Numbered from the stretch's first letter, positions 20,930-34,868 are shown. The stretch is DNA of 64,000 nucleotides from Apostichopus japonicus (GCF_037975245.1 NC_092577.1:19156898-19220897); one strand, 5' to 3'. A program made the numbers and translations. The notes: generated by a model from the sequence alone, not told the origin.

Positions 20930-23900
20930 CAGTTTTTGAGGCTGTTCATCGTGGAACAGGCATTTCAATGCTCACTGATATGATGTTATATCTGCTCTTT
21001 GCTTTACAAATTCGAACAGGCGTGTAGCGAGTAATTGCCAAGGGAGGGGCGAAGCCTGTACAGTCTCCAGGTTGCTAGGTCATTATACGGCCGTTACTAA
21101 CCGTGAGTTAATTGGGTTATGTAATAGTGCGCAACGGCAACGTAGGCTTGCATAGCCCCAGTGAAATTTGATACGAATTACAACCCATTTTGTTTTGTGG
21201 ATTGTGGATTCATTAATTAATAATATTGCAAGTTACGATAAAGACGACTTAAAAACACATACAACTTTCACTCACGTAAATATCACGAGAATTGGTAACT
21301 CGTACTAGGTGAAATCTCTGTAAGAAACTCACGTGTGATGTCCAAATGAAAATCGACACAAACTTAATAAAACGGTACTTAAAATCGTTCCCAAAAGTAT
21401 CTTTTCCAACCTTTCTAAAATTGTTCCATTCTGCACAAGTTGAACATATGTATCAACTATAAAATACGTAAGTCTCGGAAAGAAAGTATAACGCAAACGA
21501 ACACGATACAATTTGTTCTATCACTAAGGGTAAATGAACTGTGAACAAATGCACCGGGCTATATCGGTTCCGCGAAATGACGTAATCTCGTACGGGGTTG
21601 ATGTATTATACTAATCATGGGAATCAAAACCTACCAAAATGGAATTTGTGTAACGATTGTGATTAAATTTAATCATGAAATATATTGTTTGGGAAGATTT
21701 ATGGTTCGTTTTTACACGTTTACATTTTTCTTAGCACAAATGCTGACTGAATAAAATCTGCAACGTATAAATGACTACCGGACTTTGACATTTTGTACTA
21801 AAGTGGTCCCTAAACAAGTAAACAACACTGACACAGTTGAAGTGAATACATGATTATTGTAACATTGTAGCGAAATATTTACCCATTCTGTCTGGATGGT
21901 GCCAAGTACTCAGGAAGGTGTAGCCCCAATAATTTGTATTTTTATCTTTACATATATGGAACTTTTTGGGAAAATCGATCTCGGCCCACCTCCAATCATC
22001 ATCCTACGCTGATACAAGAACTCGGAGACAAGGGTGGTGCCAGCATGGGGTTAGGCCCTCACCCCCTGCTCCGTTGGAGAGTTCTAGCCCCCGTTGGAGA
22101 TATTTTTTGAAATATTTAAGGGGAAAGGTATAAAAAAAAATGTCATATCTTATTCATAATTGGGTGGTTCTAATGGCGGAGCATGGATTTTGTTGGTAGG
22201 GGAACATGAAGCAGGCTTGTCTCATGGGGGAGGGATAATATCATAATAAACAGACACACCAACATTTTCAGTGGTTGCACAGCACGGTCAAAATTCTTGT
22301 CATAGGGTGGGACCAACTCCATTCACTTTCCAGCTGGCGTGTTCGGAAAAATACTGTTCCCCTAATTTGTTGAGGAAATTTATAATCCCCAACCCCCTCT
22401 CCACTTCTTTAAGGCTGCCCAATTTGTGAAGAGGATAACAGTCCTTTTGTAGAGAGGCATTTGTTAATAACCTTAAGTCTTATAGATGGATATTTGTGCA
22501 CATGGTGACCCATGGTGGGGGGGGGGCACATGCCACCCAAATCCTAACAATTTCAAAATGCTTACCAGGGATAAACTTTGTCTGCAGTTTGACCATAGAG
22601 GACACAATTCTAAAAACTATTTAATTGATGCACCCCCCACCCCCACCAGATTTAAAAAAATAAAAAGAAATTTTGGAAACCAATATTCTAAAGGGGAAGA
22701 AAGGTCACTACATTAAAATGGTTAACATGGGGCCAGTCCACCTCCTTTTCGACCACGGCCCAGGGTGCATGCCACATGATGATTTCACAAAATTTGGCTT
22801 AAAATAATTGTTTTCACAAGCTGCAAGGGGGTGGTTGACCCTCCCCCCCTTTCTAGATCCAGCATTGATTTTTTTATCCTACTTTAAATAGATTTAATCC
22901 TGCTGAATTTACATGAAGTTTGAAGAGACCAGTGATTATCCTCACGACTCGCAGTTTCCTTGCAGAAAGCAGATCAGAATACAGGATGCAATGCAAGTAT
23001 ACAACAGACTAACAACACAGCACGCTGGTATTAATTGCAGCAAAGTCATCTGGAGCAATCAGAAATGTGGTGTCTCGCTTACCCAAGCCACAGACAGACA
23101 GACAGACAGACAGACAGATAGATATTTGTCGCCCTGCAACAAAACACATAAAAAATCAAAGTTTAAAAGTTACATACAGAATACAGTTAAATATTAGTAT
23201 AAACAAAACACCAAAATATCAACAGCAACAATATCCATACATGTGAGAAAAATATAGAAATATATGCATATATATACATATAACAAAATCCAAAAGCTAG
23301 CATTGACTTCAAGATAGACTATGTCACAATTTTATAATGAAATAATTTTATCAAAACTTTCATCAAACTTAATGCAAAAAACCATGTTGTCTGAATATTT
23401 TAGAACCTAGATTTAACTGTCATGTCACCTGTGCAATTATGAACTCCTTTCCCATTCCCAAAAGCAGAGTACTCCTTTATATTTCGCTTTTGTTAATGAT
23501 GAATATAATTTCTGAAACTCAGCAAAATTTCTGCCAAACGACTGCCTTAATAAAGTTTACCAGGGAAGTTACCATTTTCGTAAAATTTTCCGAAGGTTTA
23601 TTTGAACTTGAGCCATAAAAGAATTGAAGTTCACTTTACAAATTTACTCCCTTCATATGTCAGGAATAAATCTGGAGATGCTTGTTGGAAATCTCAATGA
23701 ATCTATTGAATTCAATGCTGCCGGAGGCTATATAATACCATGGATGTAATTCCATAGTAACATCAAGTAGTGTTTCATCTAGATAATATTAAATTTTATT
23801 TCACCTTAAACCTGAGATTCAAAAGAACTGCAGAATATTCAAATTCAGATAGCTCAAAACAAACTATTCCTAAATTATAATTCATGTTAATTAAAGCACA

Positions 23901-25246
23901 CTTTAACAAAACATATAACAAATTGAAGCCAGGTAAGAAGTATAGCATTCTCTCGTGTTCAAATAAGGAGCCAAACACGTAATGTACTGTACTTCATAAA
24001 TTTTCGGTTATAAATCTTCAACTGTAAAATACCAAGTAAAAAAAATTACCACACCAGAAAAAAAGGGGAAATGCACAAAATGAGAAATCATTGTATGCAT
24101 TACACTAACGTACCAATACAAAAAACAGTCTGATATAAGAGAACAAAAATTCAAGACTCAAAAGAGAAAAATTTTCTTGCAATTGTCAATGAGCCAATGT
24201 TAATATCTAAGAGGCACTGAGTTAAATACAAAAATATACAAGTTTGCAACATTGCATATACCCCCAACTTGTCCCCATACTCCATGCCCATTAAACAAAC
24301 TTTACAGGTCATTGCATTTTTATAAAAATTACAGTGGGATTAAAATACATTTTTCAAATTAATAACAAGTAACCAAACAGAAATGTATCTTTAATTCTAC
24401 AAATGCATGAGAACTTATAACATCCGTTACAAAGAACAGCCTTGCATGCTCTTGACTGGAACCCAAGGAGCAAAAAAGAGAAGGTTATAGGTATAGGGAA
24501 ATGTTATGGTAACATAATTAAAGGCTTTTACAATGCTATTGGGCGTATTGGCATATCAAGGGAATTTTCAAATCTTGAACCCATGCATATATGAAATACA
24601 ATGGTGTACAGTCTGCAGCCTTAGCCATTAGGTTACCTGAGATCAAGAAATGGAATTTAAAGATGCAAGGAAATTGCAACTATGATTAGCCATAGCTCAA
24701 ATGAGAGGTTATCTTCCCAACAACTGATGTGCTCAAAATGTTAATCATATTTAAGATGTTTATACAACAATTTACAAAGTGCATCCATAGACTAATAAAT
24801 TATACCAAAACTGATTTACTATTCAAGATATCATGAGCCTGCAGACCAGGTGTAGTTGTGACAACTGTCATTTGCAGAATTTAAACTTGATACTTTCGCA
24901 ACAGGCAAAAAAAAAATATATGTAGGTTTCCACTTGCTTTAGCTGACAGATAAAAAAAGCTAAACCCTAATTTTTTTATTTGAACTGAAAATATCAAAGA
25001 GCAAAAATAGATCATTGATAAAATCTAACATCCCTTGTGTTTTCGAATTATGAATTCCCATAAAGTTGTCCCACAATTATGCCTCATATTTTGTACTGGT
25101 TTTCTCCTGCAAAGCATACAAGTTTTCAATTAGAGATATGGTATAAAAAAATTGCAAAATGATTTTCTTTTTATACTCAGGAGCCTTAGGATTTTGAAAA
25201 AAAATATATCACTAGCTAACATATATTTTATGTTGGCCACAAAACT
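20930..25246. other. long stretch without a supported gene
   Basis: AT-rich sequence with C- and G-runs at 22390-22860 that look like the remains of old MITE-type repeats, and a short (ACAG)n microsatellite at 23093-23120. No recognisable coding domain on either strand. The right part presumably includes the 3' non-coding end of the minus-strand nuclease gene. Confidence 0.45.
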
Positions 25247-26870
25247 TTAATTGTAATCAAGGTTGTCTGTGTAACTTTGTTCTATCACAAACTGGTCCCC
25301 ACCTGTACGTTCTATCAGCTCATCATAAAAGTCTGATTCATCTGATTCTACATCACTTTCTTCATAAATGATGTCATCTGGCTGCATTTCTGGCATCATC
25401 ACATTTTCCTCTAATGTCAAGTCATCAAGCTGCTGTATTGAAGGTTCCGTGTATTGATGTTGTTCTTCATCCTCATTGCATTGGTCGCAGGTGTTGGTCA
25501 AATGTGGGTTTACAGTTATTGCATGAGCAACCAGGTCGACAGTCTTATGCTCTTTATTGCACCTGCAACGCTTCGTTCCACTTCCCGTCTTGCATTTACA
25601 CCCTTTCGTCAGTCTACCTTTTGCTTGTTTCAGCAGAGTCCCATACAATGCTCAACCCACCATCTTCTTCTTTATATCCATGAGCACATAGGGATGCATG
25701 GATTACCTCCTACTTTCCTGCTTGTCCCCAAAGGTTGCTCACCCAGCAACAGCGTTGCCAATGAAACTCGAGAGCATCATTTGATGGCATTACCTCCTCT
25801 TCACTTGTTACTTTCTCCCATGAATTATCTCTGATGATATTTAGCCACTGGTGGTGTTGCTGAAGAAGTGAGGCAGCTTCGTTTACACTCTGGTAGAGTT
25901 GCTTGGGTGACTTGTGCTCTGACAGCATTACACAAGAAAACTTCTTGTAGTACACACTCCCAACCAGACGATAGAAAGAAAGCAGTCCTTGTTCATTTGT
26001 AACAGATGTTTCTGACAGTGACCCTGGCATTTCTGGAACAGAAATAAAGTTTGCATGCATGAAAAATGAAGATAGGAAAGAAGCCTTGCCACAACCATGG
26101 AAGAAAGATGTATAATCACAGCCTGAAACAATGAAGATAATTTGCGTGATAGTTGGAAGATCATCTGTGGGCAGCATGTCCAGATCTGGATCACTAAGGA
26201 GACAACTAGCCAACTGGGAAAGACTCAAACACTATTGAATTGGAAAGCTGAACAACTGCATCCTTGTGGAGAATTCCATTGCTTCCAATCAAAACTCTTA
26301 ATCCAATGTGGTACGTATCTGTATCAGGGGAGTAAATAAGGACTTTGCTGCATGGAGACTTCAAGCAATGGAGCCAAACCCTGCTGTCACTCTCTTCATG
26401 ATTTGAAGTGAAAACAGGATCACAAGTCACTTCCTTCTTAGTAGCAACCATCGCCAGATCAGTCAGTTCGCTATCAGTACCACCAGCAGTAACAAGTCTT
26501 TGTCCCTCCTTCAAGTGCATTTGTCCTGCACACAAAATGTCTGTTGCAAGAAAATTGACAAGTTTTCTTTTCACAGTTCGATCAGAGAGCATCGATTTTC
26601 TCCATGTCAGAGAAGAAAGGTCTGGTAGTGGAGTGGTGGGTAAGATAATCTCTGGCAAGTCAACCTCTCGTTGGTGTTCAGTGCAGCTTACATCCCTTCG
26701 GTTACGTTCCAAGTCTTTGGGACTCACACCGTTTCTTCTTGGGTGGTCAAATGTGCTGTGTGTAATCCCTAAAGGTTCTTGAAGTTCGCATGGGACTGGA
26801 ATTGATAAGAAACATACCTTCAAGGATCACACACTCAGGCTTCCATCCTGCTGGTAGTGTATCTGTAAAT
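25247..26870 (-). pseudogene. FEN/XPG-like nuclease region with CXC zinc tail
   Basis: Minus-strand text in order: LPAGWKPECVILEGMFLINS, DLERNRRDVS, FTSNHEESDSRVWLHCL, KVLIYSPDTDTYHIGLRVL, IIFIVSGCDYTSFFHGCGKA, FYRLVGSVYYKKF, ALEFHWQRCCW and GYKEEDGGLSIVWDS. It ends GCKCKTGSGTKRCRC plus, one frame over, DCRPGCSCNNCKP. The acidic series (EExD, DTD, GCDY...GxGK) parallels the E(A)D, DSD and GSDY...GIG motifs of XPG/FEN-1 nucleases, and the Cys-rich end resembles a tesmin/TSO1 CXC domain. At least four frameshifts or stops (about 26800, 26230, 25640 and 25540) make it a pseudogene. It directly follows the DUF6589 ORF on the same strand and may be the C-terminal part of the same protein. Confidence 0.7.
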
Positions 26871-29213
26871 GCCTGGTTCTACCTGCGCCTGTATACATTG
26901 GTGCTATTGGCCTTTGTACCATGAACCATAGCACCCTTCGGACTGGAATAGCAAGCGGAAGTTATATGAACTGTCCAAGAGAGTCAAATGCTTTGTTTGA
27001 GTTCTTCGACTGCACAATAATTTTTCGCAGGCATCTGGTAACAAGTTGTTGGTTTTTGTCTTTCAAACTGACTTTGGTTTGCCTTTTTCTTTTTGGAACA
27101 AAGGTCTTCAGTCTCTTTTTCCTTTCAGGTGCTGGGACACTTGGGTCATGTAGAAGACGTGTTGATATGTACGATGAAAGTGACTGAGACTCAATCTTGT
27201 AGAAATTAAGCATATCTTCTCTCTGAACCGGGTCTGCCAATTCTCCACTCAATGTTTTCAGAGGAATTTGGTCCTCTTCAGGAGTGTGTAAAGCCAAGTC
27301 TGTTTCTTTTGCTTTAATCATAAACTTTTGCACCTTTCCTTCCATGTTTAAAAGTTCTGACGTTTTGGCTTTTTCTACAACAGTTGAGGAAAGTTCAGAT
27401 GCAATTTGAAGCTTCATTCGCTCTATGGCAGATGCTCTGTAAGGAAGAACCAGAGCTATTCTATCCATCATTCCTGGCACAGGTTTGCACATAGCCATCT
27501 TCACTTCTTTATTGATTTTCATTTCGTGACATTCATCTGCGGCCACATGTCGACCTCTAATTCCTTTCAGACTTGCAACAAATCCACCGTGTCTTAACTG
27601 ATTGAGCACAGTGTGAGGCATTTGTAGAATGTCCACCAAATGACGCGGGATAAGCTTCAAGTATGTTGGTCTGTCGAACGCATGAAATAAAGGTGCTGAT
27701 TTCTTCAAAGCAGCAAGACGCAAATTCCACTTTCCTGTTCGTATGGCTATAAATAACATAATGTATGCCAGGGCATCACGATGAATGAACCCATCCCACA
27801 TCTTATATGTTTCGTTGATTGACATTCTGGTACGAAAGGAGCAAAATTCTTTTGCAAACTTTTCACCACCAATTAGTTCCCAGATTTCAATCATTAGCTG
27901 AGGTGATGTTCTTGCGTCTAATTTGGTGATGTTCTTCAATTTTTCTTTAACTTCATTGATGAAAGCAGCATTTACTTGCAATTCAGGATGTAATTGCACA
28001 TACTGACAAAAACTAGAAATCTGCGTTCGAAGGAGTGCCTCCCATGCAAGGATGATAAAGTCGTGCGTCCTTCTGAAGTCTGAACAATAGAATAGGGATG
28101 CCAAAGTTGCTCCCTTATGAATAGTCGATGCCATTTCCATCAGTCCTGCATGCCAGTAAATCTTCATCAGCACTGGCTGGATGTTCTTCAGTACATGCCA
28201 GTCTCCTGGAAATGGAATCATCCAGTCCAGTTCCACAGAATGCTCATGCTTTAATTTGACAAGATCAGCATATGTCTTACCATCACCTACCACAACTAGG
28301 TACTCAAGGCGCTGTTGTGATACTATCTGCTCGTGAAGTGTTTCCACTACTTCTTTGATTGTGTTGATATTGTCAGCATGCTCATTGAGGACTCCAATGT
28401 AGTGAACGTTCGACCTCTCTATACTGACTGCCGCAGGACTAGGGCATATAATATTAATGTCTGGAAAGACCAGCTTCCCTGTGGTAAAACCTGGCTCTGA
28501 TGTACAAGTACAATGCTTAGCAGTGGCATATGCAATTAGCCTAGACACTGTTTGATCAACAGCACACTGCTCTTGAGGCTGGATACTGAAGTCATCAATT
28601 CTGCCATGAGGGCGGGTTGCTCTCTTGCGCTCCCATGTTACACAAGGTCTTGCAGCTCTTCTGAGATCATCAATATCTTTTACAGTTACAAAAGGTGGCA
28701 GCAACACTTCTTGATCTGACTGGCTCTTCTGTGTAGCTGCATCAGAAGAAAAGATAGATGGGGGAATGGCTGAAGTTCTTGGACCCATGTCAGAATCTGA
28801 AGTTTCATCAGAAACAGCATTTGTCAGCTTAGTTGGCTGTGGCTCCACAATTTGGTAGCTGGTTGCATGAATCCCTCTTGGTCCACCTCCAGCCTTTACA
28901 CTCGCATGAACAGACGATTTGTCAACATTGTCTACAGTTGCAAAAGAGAATGCATATTTGCTGAGCACATTACCCCATCCATACTTAAGCCACATGTAAA
29001 TATAATCCAATTCATAGTCCCTTATTTTTGACAAAGATGACACAATTCCTAACCGGTTCAAGATCCTTACTAACTCATCTGAGCCACCTAATCCATGAAC
29101 AGTTTCTCCAAGGAGTGTATGAATTGGATATCCGCACTTGTCATCATGGGTATAGACTGCATGGCACAGTCCAAAAAATGTACGCAGCTTGTGTCGATGA
29201 TCACTGTCTTTGT

Positions 29214-29306
29214 CTTTGTCTTAGTTTCGTTTGTCAGAATGGGATGGTTCGGTAGTGCCGTTTGGCCGTGACGTTTTGTATCCCGCATGGCGGGTCACGT
29301 AAAAAG
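29214..29306 (+). mobile_element. 93-bp Tx1-like 3' tail inserted in the DUF6589 gene
   Basis: It is the last 93 bases of the Tx1-like element (CAGAATGGGATGGTTCGG... to GTAAAAAGCA), with the double hairpin intact. It is flanked by the exact 12-bp direct repeat CACTGTCTTTGT (29202-29213 and 29307-29318). It lies antisense within the coding region of the DUF6589 gene; the coding frame reads continuously across the site if the tail and one repeat are ignored. Confidence 0.95.
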
Positions 29307-30033
29307 CACTGTCTTTGTTGAGTTTTGTTTGAAACAGATGCTGCTGTAACATGTCTGATGTTGGCATGTACTCTCTCTCTGCTCTTTGTGTTTCTGTCTG
29401 GGTGATGACACAGAAAAAATTCCAGACAATAGGTGGCAGTTGCTGAATAACACTATCTATGTCAAAAGCTGGAAAAATTGTGAAGTCTGGTGTTTTCCTT
29501 GAATGTCTTGCTGATGTTGTGTATTTTCTTGTTCAAAGTTGTGGCGGCAATTTGAACGATCTCTGAATCATTGTTCCCCTGGAATTTCTCCGGTGCTGTA
29601 GATGTAGTTTATGACTGTGCATTGTTCTTGCTTACATTGAGTTGACGTAATAAGGCTTCCACTGCATCATCACCTTTTCTCCAAAGCATCGTGCCAAGAA
29701 TAGGTTCCTTCCGTATTGTTGAGGATCTCATATAGTCCCCAAGATAACTTAGTAACTTTGATAGCAAGGTTGCTTGAGTACTATACAAAGGGGAAGTGTC
29801 TCTGCCAGTCAAATTTCTACTAAGATCGTGAAGAACACCCTTATAATATGCATACACGTCACTCAAAAGAAATGGTGTGTGTGTGAAGGTTCTGTATACA
29901 GTAAACAACAGCATGGTGAATTGCAAGGTTAACAATATTTTCGGGGTTGGCTGGGTTGCTAACATATCCTTGGTACACATCCAGAAGCTTTGATAAACCC
30001 AAGTCATAAGCTTTCTGGTCCAAAAAGGATCCC

Positions 30034-30155
30034 TCATCAAAGAATCTTCTTAGGTTTGAAACTTCTTTCAGACACTTCATACACACTTTGCTTTCATCAA
30101 AGAATCTTGTTAGGTTTGAAACTTCTTTCAGACACTTCATACACACTTTGCTTTC
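30034..30155 (-). repeat. 60-nt tandem duplication in the DUF6589 coding region
   Basis: Two adjacent 60-nt copies differing at one position encode ESKVCMKCLKEVSNL(T/R)RFFD twice. The unit is in frame and duplicates a CxxC motif. Confidence 0.95.
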
Positions 30156-31940
30156 AGTAGTTAGGTTGTCCCTTTTGTCACCAATTTCCTTATAGTATGC
30201 TTTGATCCTTTCCAATTCTGGAACTGTGTAACCTTGAACCTTTTTGCTGAAGTACTTCTGGCACATACCGCATTTTGTTGCCCTTTGGGAGTCATACCAT
30301 TTCATGTAGTGGCTTCTGCATAGTGCTACTTTAGTGACATCTACAGGATGAAATTTGTGAATCCCCATACATGCTGCAAAAGTTGGCCAATCCCCGACTG
30401 ATGTTGAAGCCACACTGTATGCATCACACATGTCAAATGACTGAAAAAGACATGGCGCTTTCCCTGCTTTTTTAGGAGGTTGCTCTATGATAGAATCCAA
30501 TTCATCACTTACATCATGTGGTTTACTGGCTCCTTGATCACTAACATCACACATGTATGATGTACTGGTTCCTTCATCACTAGCAACATGAAGTGTACTT
30601 GCTGCTTCGTCACTAGGAACCTGTGGTGAATCGTCACTGGTAACCTCTGGTGTACTGGCTCCTTAATGAGGAACATCATCAGTTGAGGTAACTGGGACAT
30701 CTTCAGCAGCTTTACCTTTCCATTGTTTGTTCACCTTCTGATAGCATTTGCAACAAATGCAAGAATCTCCCTGGATTACACATCTTTTCAGAAAAAGGCC
30801 TTTTTGCATTGTTCAAAGTTACTGATATGGTACACTCTGGAATGAGTTCAGATGGAGTCACAGTTGTTTGCCTCACATTTATCTTTGCAGGACCTGTTGT
30901 GATGTGCATGAACTTGTCTTTTCCGTTTTCTTGACATTCTGATCCTGAAATGATAAAAAAGGAACATCTTAGAATGTCATCAAAATATGAACAATTTTAC
31001 ATTTTTTCAATTTTCATGTAAATCCTACAAACTGTCGATCATAGCTTTCAAATCATTAATATCAGTAAATGAAATTTAGGGAAGAAATTCAAAGAATTAC
31101 ACAATATATAGCTGTATATACTGTACAGTCTAACATCACCAATTCAGTATGTTGAAAATTTCTCCCATCATACTTTGGAAATTAAAATGTCTATTTTGGA
31201 ATTTCAAAGACTTGTTCTTCCAATTTTCAATTTTCCCAAAGTGTATGGACTGTTAGACTTCCATGGACACAATCAGTCTTAATGGGCATGAATGATGTCA
31301 CAAATTCACAATAACACTTACAGTATGTCAAGTACATCATAAATGAGTTTTGCCAACTACTGTACAGTCTTTTACAGTATAAGATGCATTTATACTGTTC
31401 TTAAGATAAAGTATGTCTTTGCTAAACCTTTACTCTACCACACAGCGATCTTATCCCCATTTTGGGTGCCCCAACTTTGACTCCCCTCCCATGCGTGTTT
31501 TCAAATAAGTACTTGTAAAGAAAAGATTAATCAACCAATGGCACATGTGCCATCCAAGGGGTCCAGAAAACCAAAAGTTTTTACTTAATACTCTATACTT
31601 GACGGTAAATGCATAACCACACACTATGATTTAAAAGTAAAAATAATTTACGTTTTGCAACAAGTTCAGTAACATACAATGTATCAATAAGTAAGCCACT
31701 TCTTTAGGCAACCATTTATAAAATATGGGTTATTTTTATACTTCTATACAAAAATCCACTCAAACAATTTTGTCATGTTGAATTATTTTTTTTGTGCCGC
31801 AAATTATGTACAATTTTGTTCATAGTAAAGCACTGACAGAGCTTCATTAAGTCTAGATTTTCAATGTGAAAAGGTACTGTAGACTAAAGTTCATGTATGA
31901 CTTTAACAGATTAAATAATGACCAACACTTACAGTAAGGA

Positions 31941-32154
31941 CCCCAAAAAATAATAATTGGTCTCTGGTCAGACCAAAGTTCTGAAATTGGCCATGGGGAC
32001 GCGTTTTTTTTTTAAGGTGCGAATAGTTGAGACGATTTGGAAAAAGAGGGCCCTCTTGAAGATATTGCGGAAAATTAAAAAATAAAAGCATTGGCGCGCA
32101 TGATAAAAATTTACACACGCGCTGACCAGAGACCAACTATTTTTTTGGGGGGGG
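31941..32154. mobile_element. MITE-like element in the DUF6589 intron
   Basis: The left end CCCCAAAAAATAATAATTGG continues TCTCTGGTCAG; the right end is its inverted counterpart (CTGACCAGAGACCAAC, then TA, T-run and GGGG). The inverted repeats are about 30 bp with one small gap. The target duplication is unclear because the right side runs into a G tract (GGACC occurs on both sides). Confidence 0.65.
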
Positions 32155-33690
32155 GGAGGGGGGGACCTAAAAGGAATAACAGATTGAAACTTTACCAGTG
32201 AAAATCATATTTGTTCAAGGTTTTTTGCTCCTTTGTAATTCTCTCTGGAATGCTGCATGATACAGTTTGCTGTTGGTAGAAAAGAAATTCTTCTATAACA
32301 ATTGTCTTTTTCTAATAACTGGAAGGCGAACACAATTCATCATATGAAACAGTGAAACACACTGAAACAGTGAGGATACTTAAAAAAAAATATTACAAAA
32401 AATTGAAAAGGACTTCGCTGTGCCACAGAAACTTACAAAATGTAACTTAATTTTCACTATATCTGCCTAAATATTAGCATGTTGGTATATATATCATAAG
32501 GTGTGTCGGAACACAAAGATTATTTCCCTGGAATGAGCTTCCCAGACTACAACATAAACTTCCATAGCCTATAGGTCTACCGTAGGTTTGATTCGGATTT
32601 ATTCATTCATGTTAATAATAAAGCTTGAAAACTATTTGTCATTGTTTGTATTTATATGAGAATATGGATGCTTATTGACTGATTCTATAGTGTACAGTAA
32701 GAGAGAAAAAGTAATGGGATTCTTCCAACACTGATGCCCATAAGAGTGCTAAAAGTAATAACAGTAACATGCCTACGTTGCATTTAAATACTTCAAGCAA
32801 TGTAGACTACTCAAACTCCAAAATAAAATATAAAACTATTGGTTCTGAAATTGAATAATTTTTACCTGGAAGACTTACTAACAGTTTTGACTGGGTAAAG
32901 GAGGTGTTTTTTACCGGATATAACAATACAAGTTTGACTAAGGGCCCACGGTCAGAAACTGAAACCTTACAAATAACTTTTTGCCCTGGACAGTCTCTGA
33001 ATTAGGCATTGATTGGGTTTAACCAGTTATAATCCCATCTCATAAGTAAATGCCTAATGGGCCTTATAATATTAATGAAGATTGAACAGTTAACACTTTT
33101 AAGTTCCTACTGAAATATATTATTGCGATATGTTTCTCCGAAGGCGCCTAGCCTAGACAAATATATGCCATGAAGTTGAACTCACCTGAAGAGAAAGTTA
33201 AACCACACCCTGACCCAAATGCAATCACACCTTAGCGAATACAATCAAACCCTACCAAAAATGGTGCTAATAAGACTGAATATGTTTCCCTTCAATTAAC
33301 AATACGATAAATGTTCAAGTTTTATCACTCAATGGACTTCGTTAAGTGTAGGCCTAGGCGTACTACGGACTAGGGTAACGCTACTTTCACTGACATTATC
33401 ATTGCGTAGCCTATACTGCAGTGCAACATATAATTTTCGCGCAACTGGCAGCTCAGTTTCCGAGTCTTTTATTGCTGAATTCGGCAACAAAATCATAACA
33501 TTGTACGTCCAAATTACCTCCGACGTTGTAATAAAGGTATTTAAATGTCACTTACCATCAATTAAGCCAAGATTTTGCGGAGTAAACGCTTCATTTTCAA
33601 CATTTTCGTTCCATGAACAGACTTGCGGTGGCAAGTTTATTTGTTGTTCCAGATGCGTAAATGACGCTAGGTCACATATTTACATAGGGG

Positions 33691-34868
33691 CTCAAAATTT
33701 ACATATGACGTCATGTCGTTTTTCTACTTGCAGATGCCAGCACCAATCCGAAACGGAGCAAGATTTCAAATATGAATAATTTTCAAACTAAATAGGCAAA
33801 GGGGCTGAACTTTCTCACAAAGATTGAATAGACTTTCATTTACATATACAAGCCACAAAAATGATTGACAGAAGTACCCAACATATCGGGATACAGCTTT
33901 TTTTGAGCAAGGTTTTTGGGGGTAACGATTTTTAGTCTCTTAATATCTCGAAAACTACTGAACCGATTATAAAAATCTTTCGGAATCTGCATTATGATTA
34001 TGTTTTAAGAGAGCACCGAAAGTTTCAGTGAAATCGAATAATGTTTCGCTGAGTTACGGCAGTTCAAAAATTCGGTCACCACGTGTAAGCTTTGGAGTAA
34101 CGGAAATCGGGGATGTGTATCGTTCAAAATGAATCACGGAAAGCGTCTGAGTTGGAGACTGTGTATGCAAACTATCTAAGCGAAGCGCCACCATGAGTTG
34201 GCGCGAAGCGTAGAAGAAAAATTTTGGCCTCCCAGATCGCTGGAAATGACACTTCCCAGGCCTTGAAAGTTGCACCTAAGCATTGTCTATTTTGAAATTA
34301 CTAGCGATGTCATAAAGAAAATTTGCTCGGGGGGGGGGGCGGTCGACCCCTTCCCGAAATGCATCATGTTCCCGACGACCCCGTCGAGTTCAAGACCAGC
34401 CAAAGTTGGTTCCATATAGCACAATTGTACAATTGTTTAAGGCGTCCATACACACACGCGCGTTATGATAGACCATATATAGTATTTATATAGATACATT
34501 AGTGAGAGAGGGAAAAAAACGTCAAAAATGGAGTTGTTGGTGTAAGGGGTTGGGTGAGGCGCACACCCCCTCCGTAATCCTTGATCTGTCACTGGCTACC
34601 CTGTGCATATAATCTTCCCGAAGTCTTGGCTATCTTCTACTCCCTCCCTTTCTCCTTTTTCTCTCTTTTTTTCTTTTTCTTTTCCCTTCCTTTCTCTCCT
34701 CCTTTTCTTTTCCCCCCTCCTTTTCCCTTTTTTTCTATCCTCTTTTTCTTACCCGGGGGGCGCGCGCCCCCAACGCCCCCCTGGATACGCACCTGCATAT
34801 CGTAACTTCTAACTGGTTTTAGTGTCCTTGTTCCGTGATGAAAATGGTCAAGTTTACCGCTGCCACCA
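33691..34868. other. non-coding stretch with pyrimidine tract
   Basis: No supported gene. A CT-rich tract lies at 34639-34750. The sequence next to it, GGGGGGCGCGCGCCCCC and CCCCCCTGGATACGCACCTG, looks like the end of a hAT-type MITE, but a matching left end was not found. Confidence 0.4.

Larger units (their letters stand above)
26962..33690 (-). pseudogene. multi-exon DUF6589 gene, broken
   Basis: The core is an uninterrupted frame from about 29213 to 26962. It begins LRTFFGLCHAVYTHDD and includes NVHYIGVLNEHADNINT, VVVGDGKTYADLVKLK and IPFPGDWHVLKNIQPVLMK, the hallmark of DUF6589 proteins. The conserved Asp in GDGKT and PGDWH plus later Glu suggest an RNase H-like fold (inference). The N-terminal part (29609-30944) holds cysteine clusters (CICCKCYQKV, KCGMCQKYF, VCMKCLKEV) and GTMLWRKGDDAVEALL. 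A first exon (about 33556-33690; LEQQINLPPQVCSWN) joins the next at 30944 in matching phase 1 over a 2.6-kb intron. Damage: frameshift near 30800, stop near 30663, frameshift near 29870, stop near 29608, frameshift and stops near 29465, and the insertion at 29214. Its start codon is not resolved. Confidence 0.8.
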
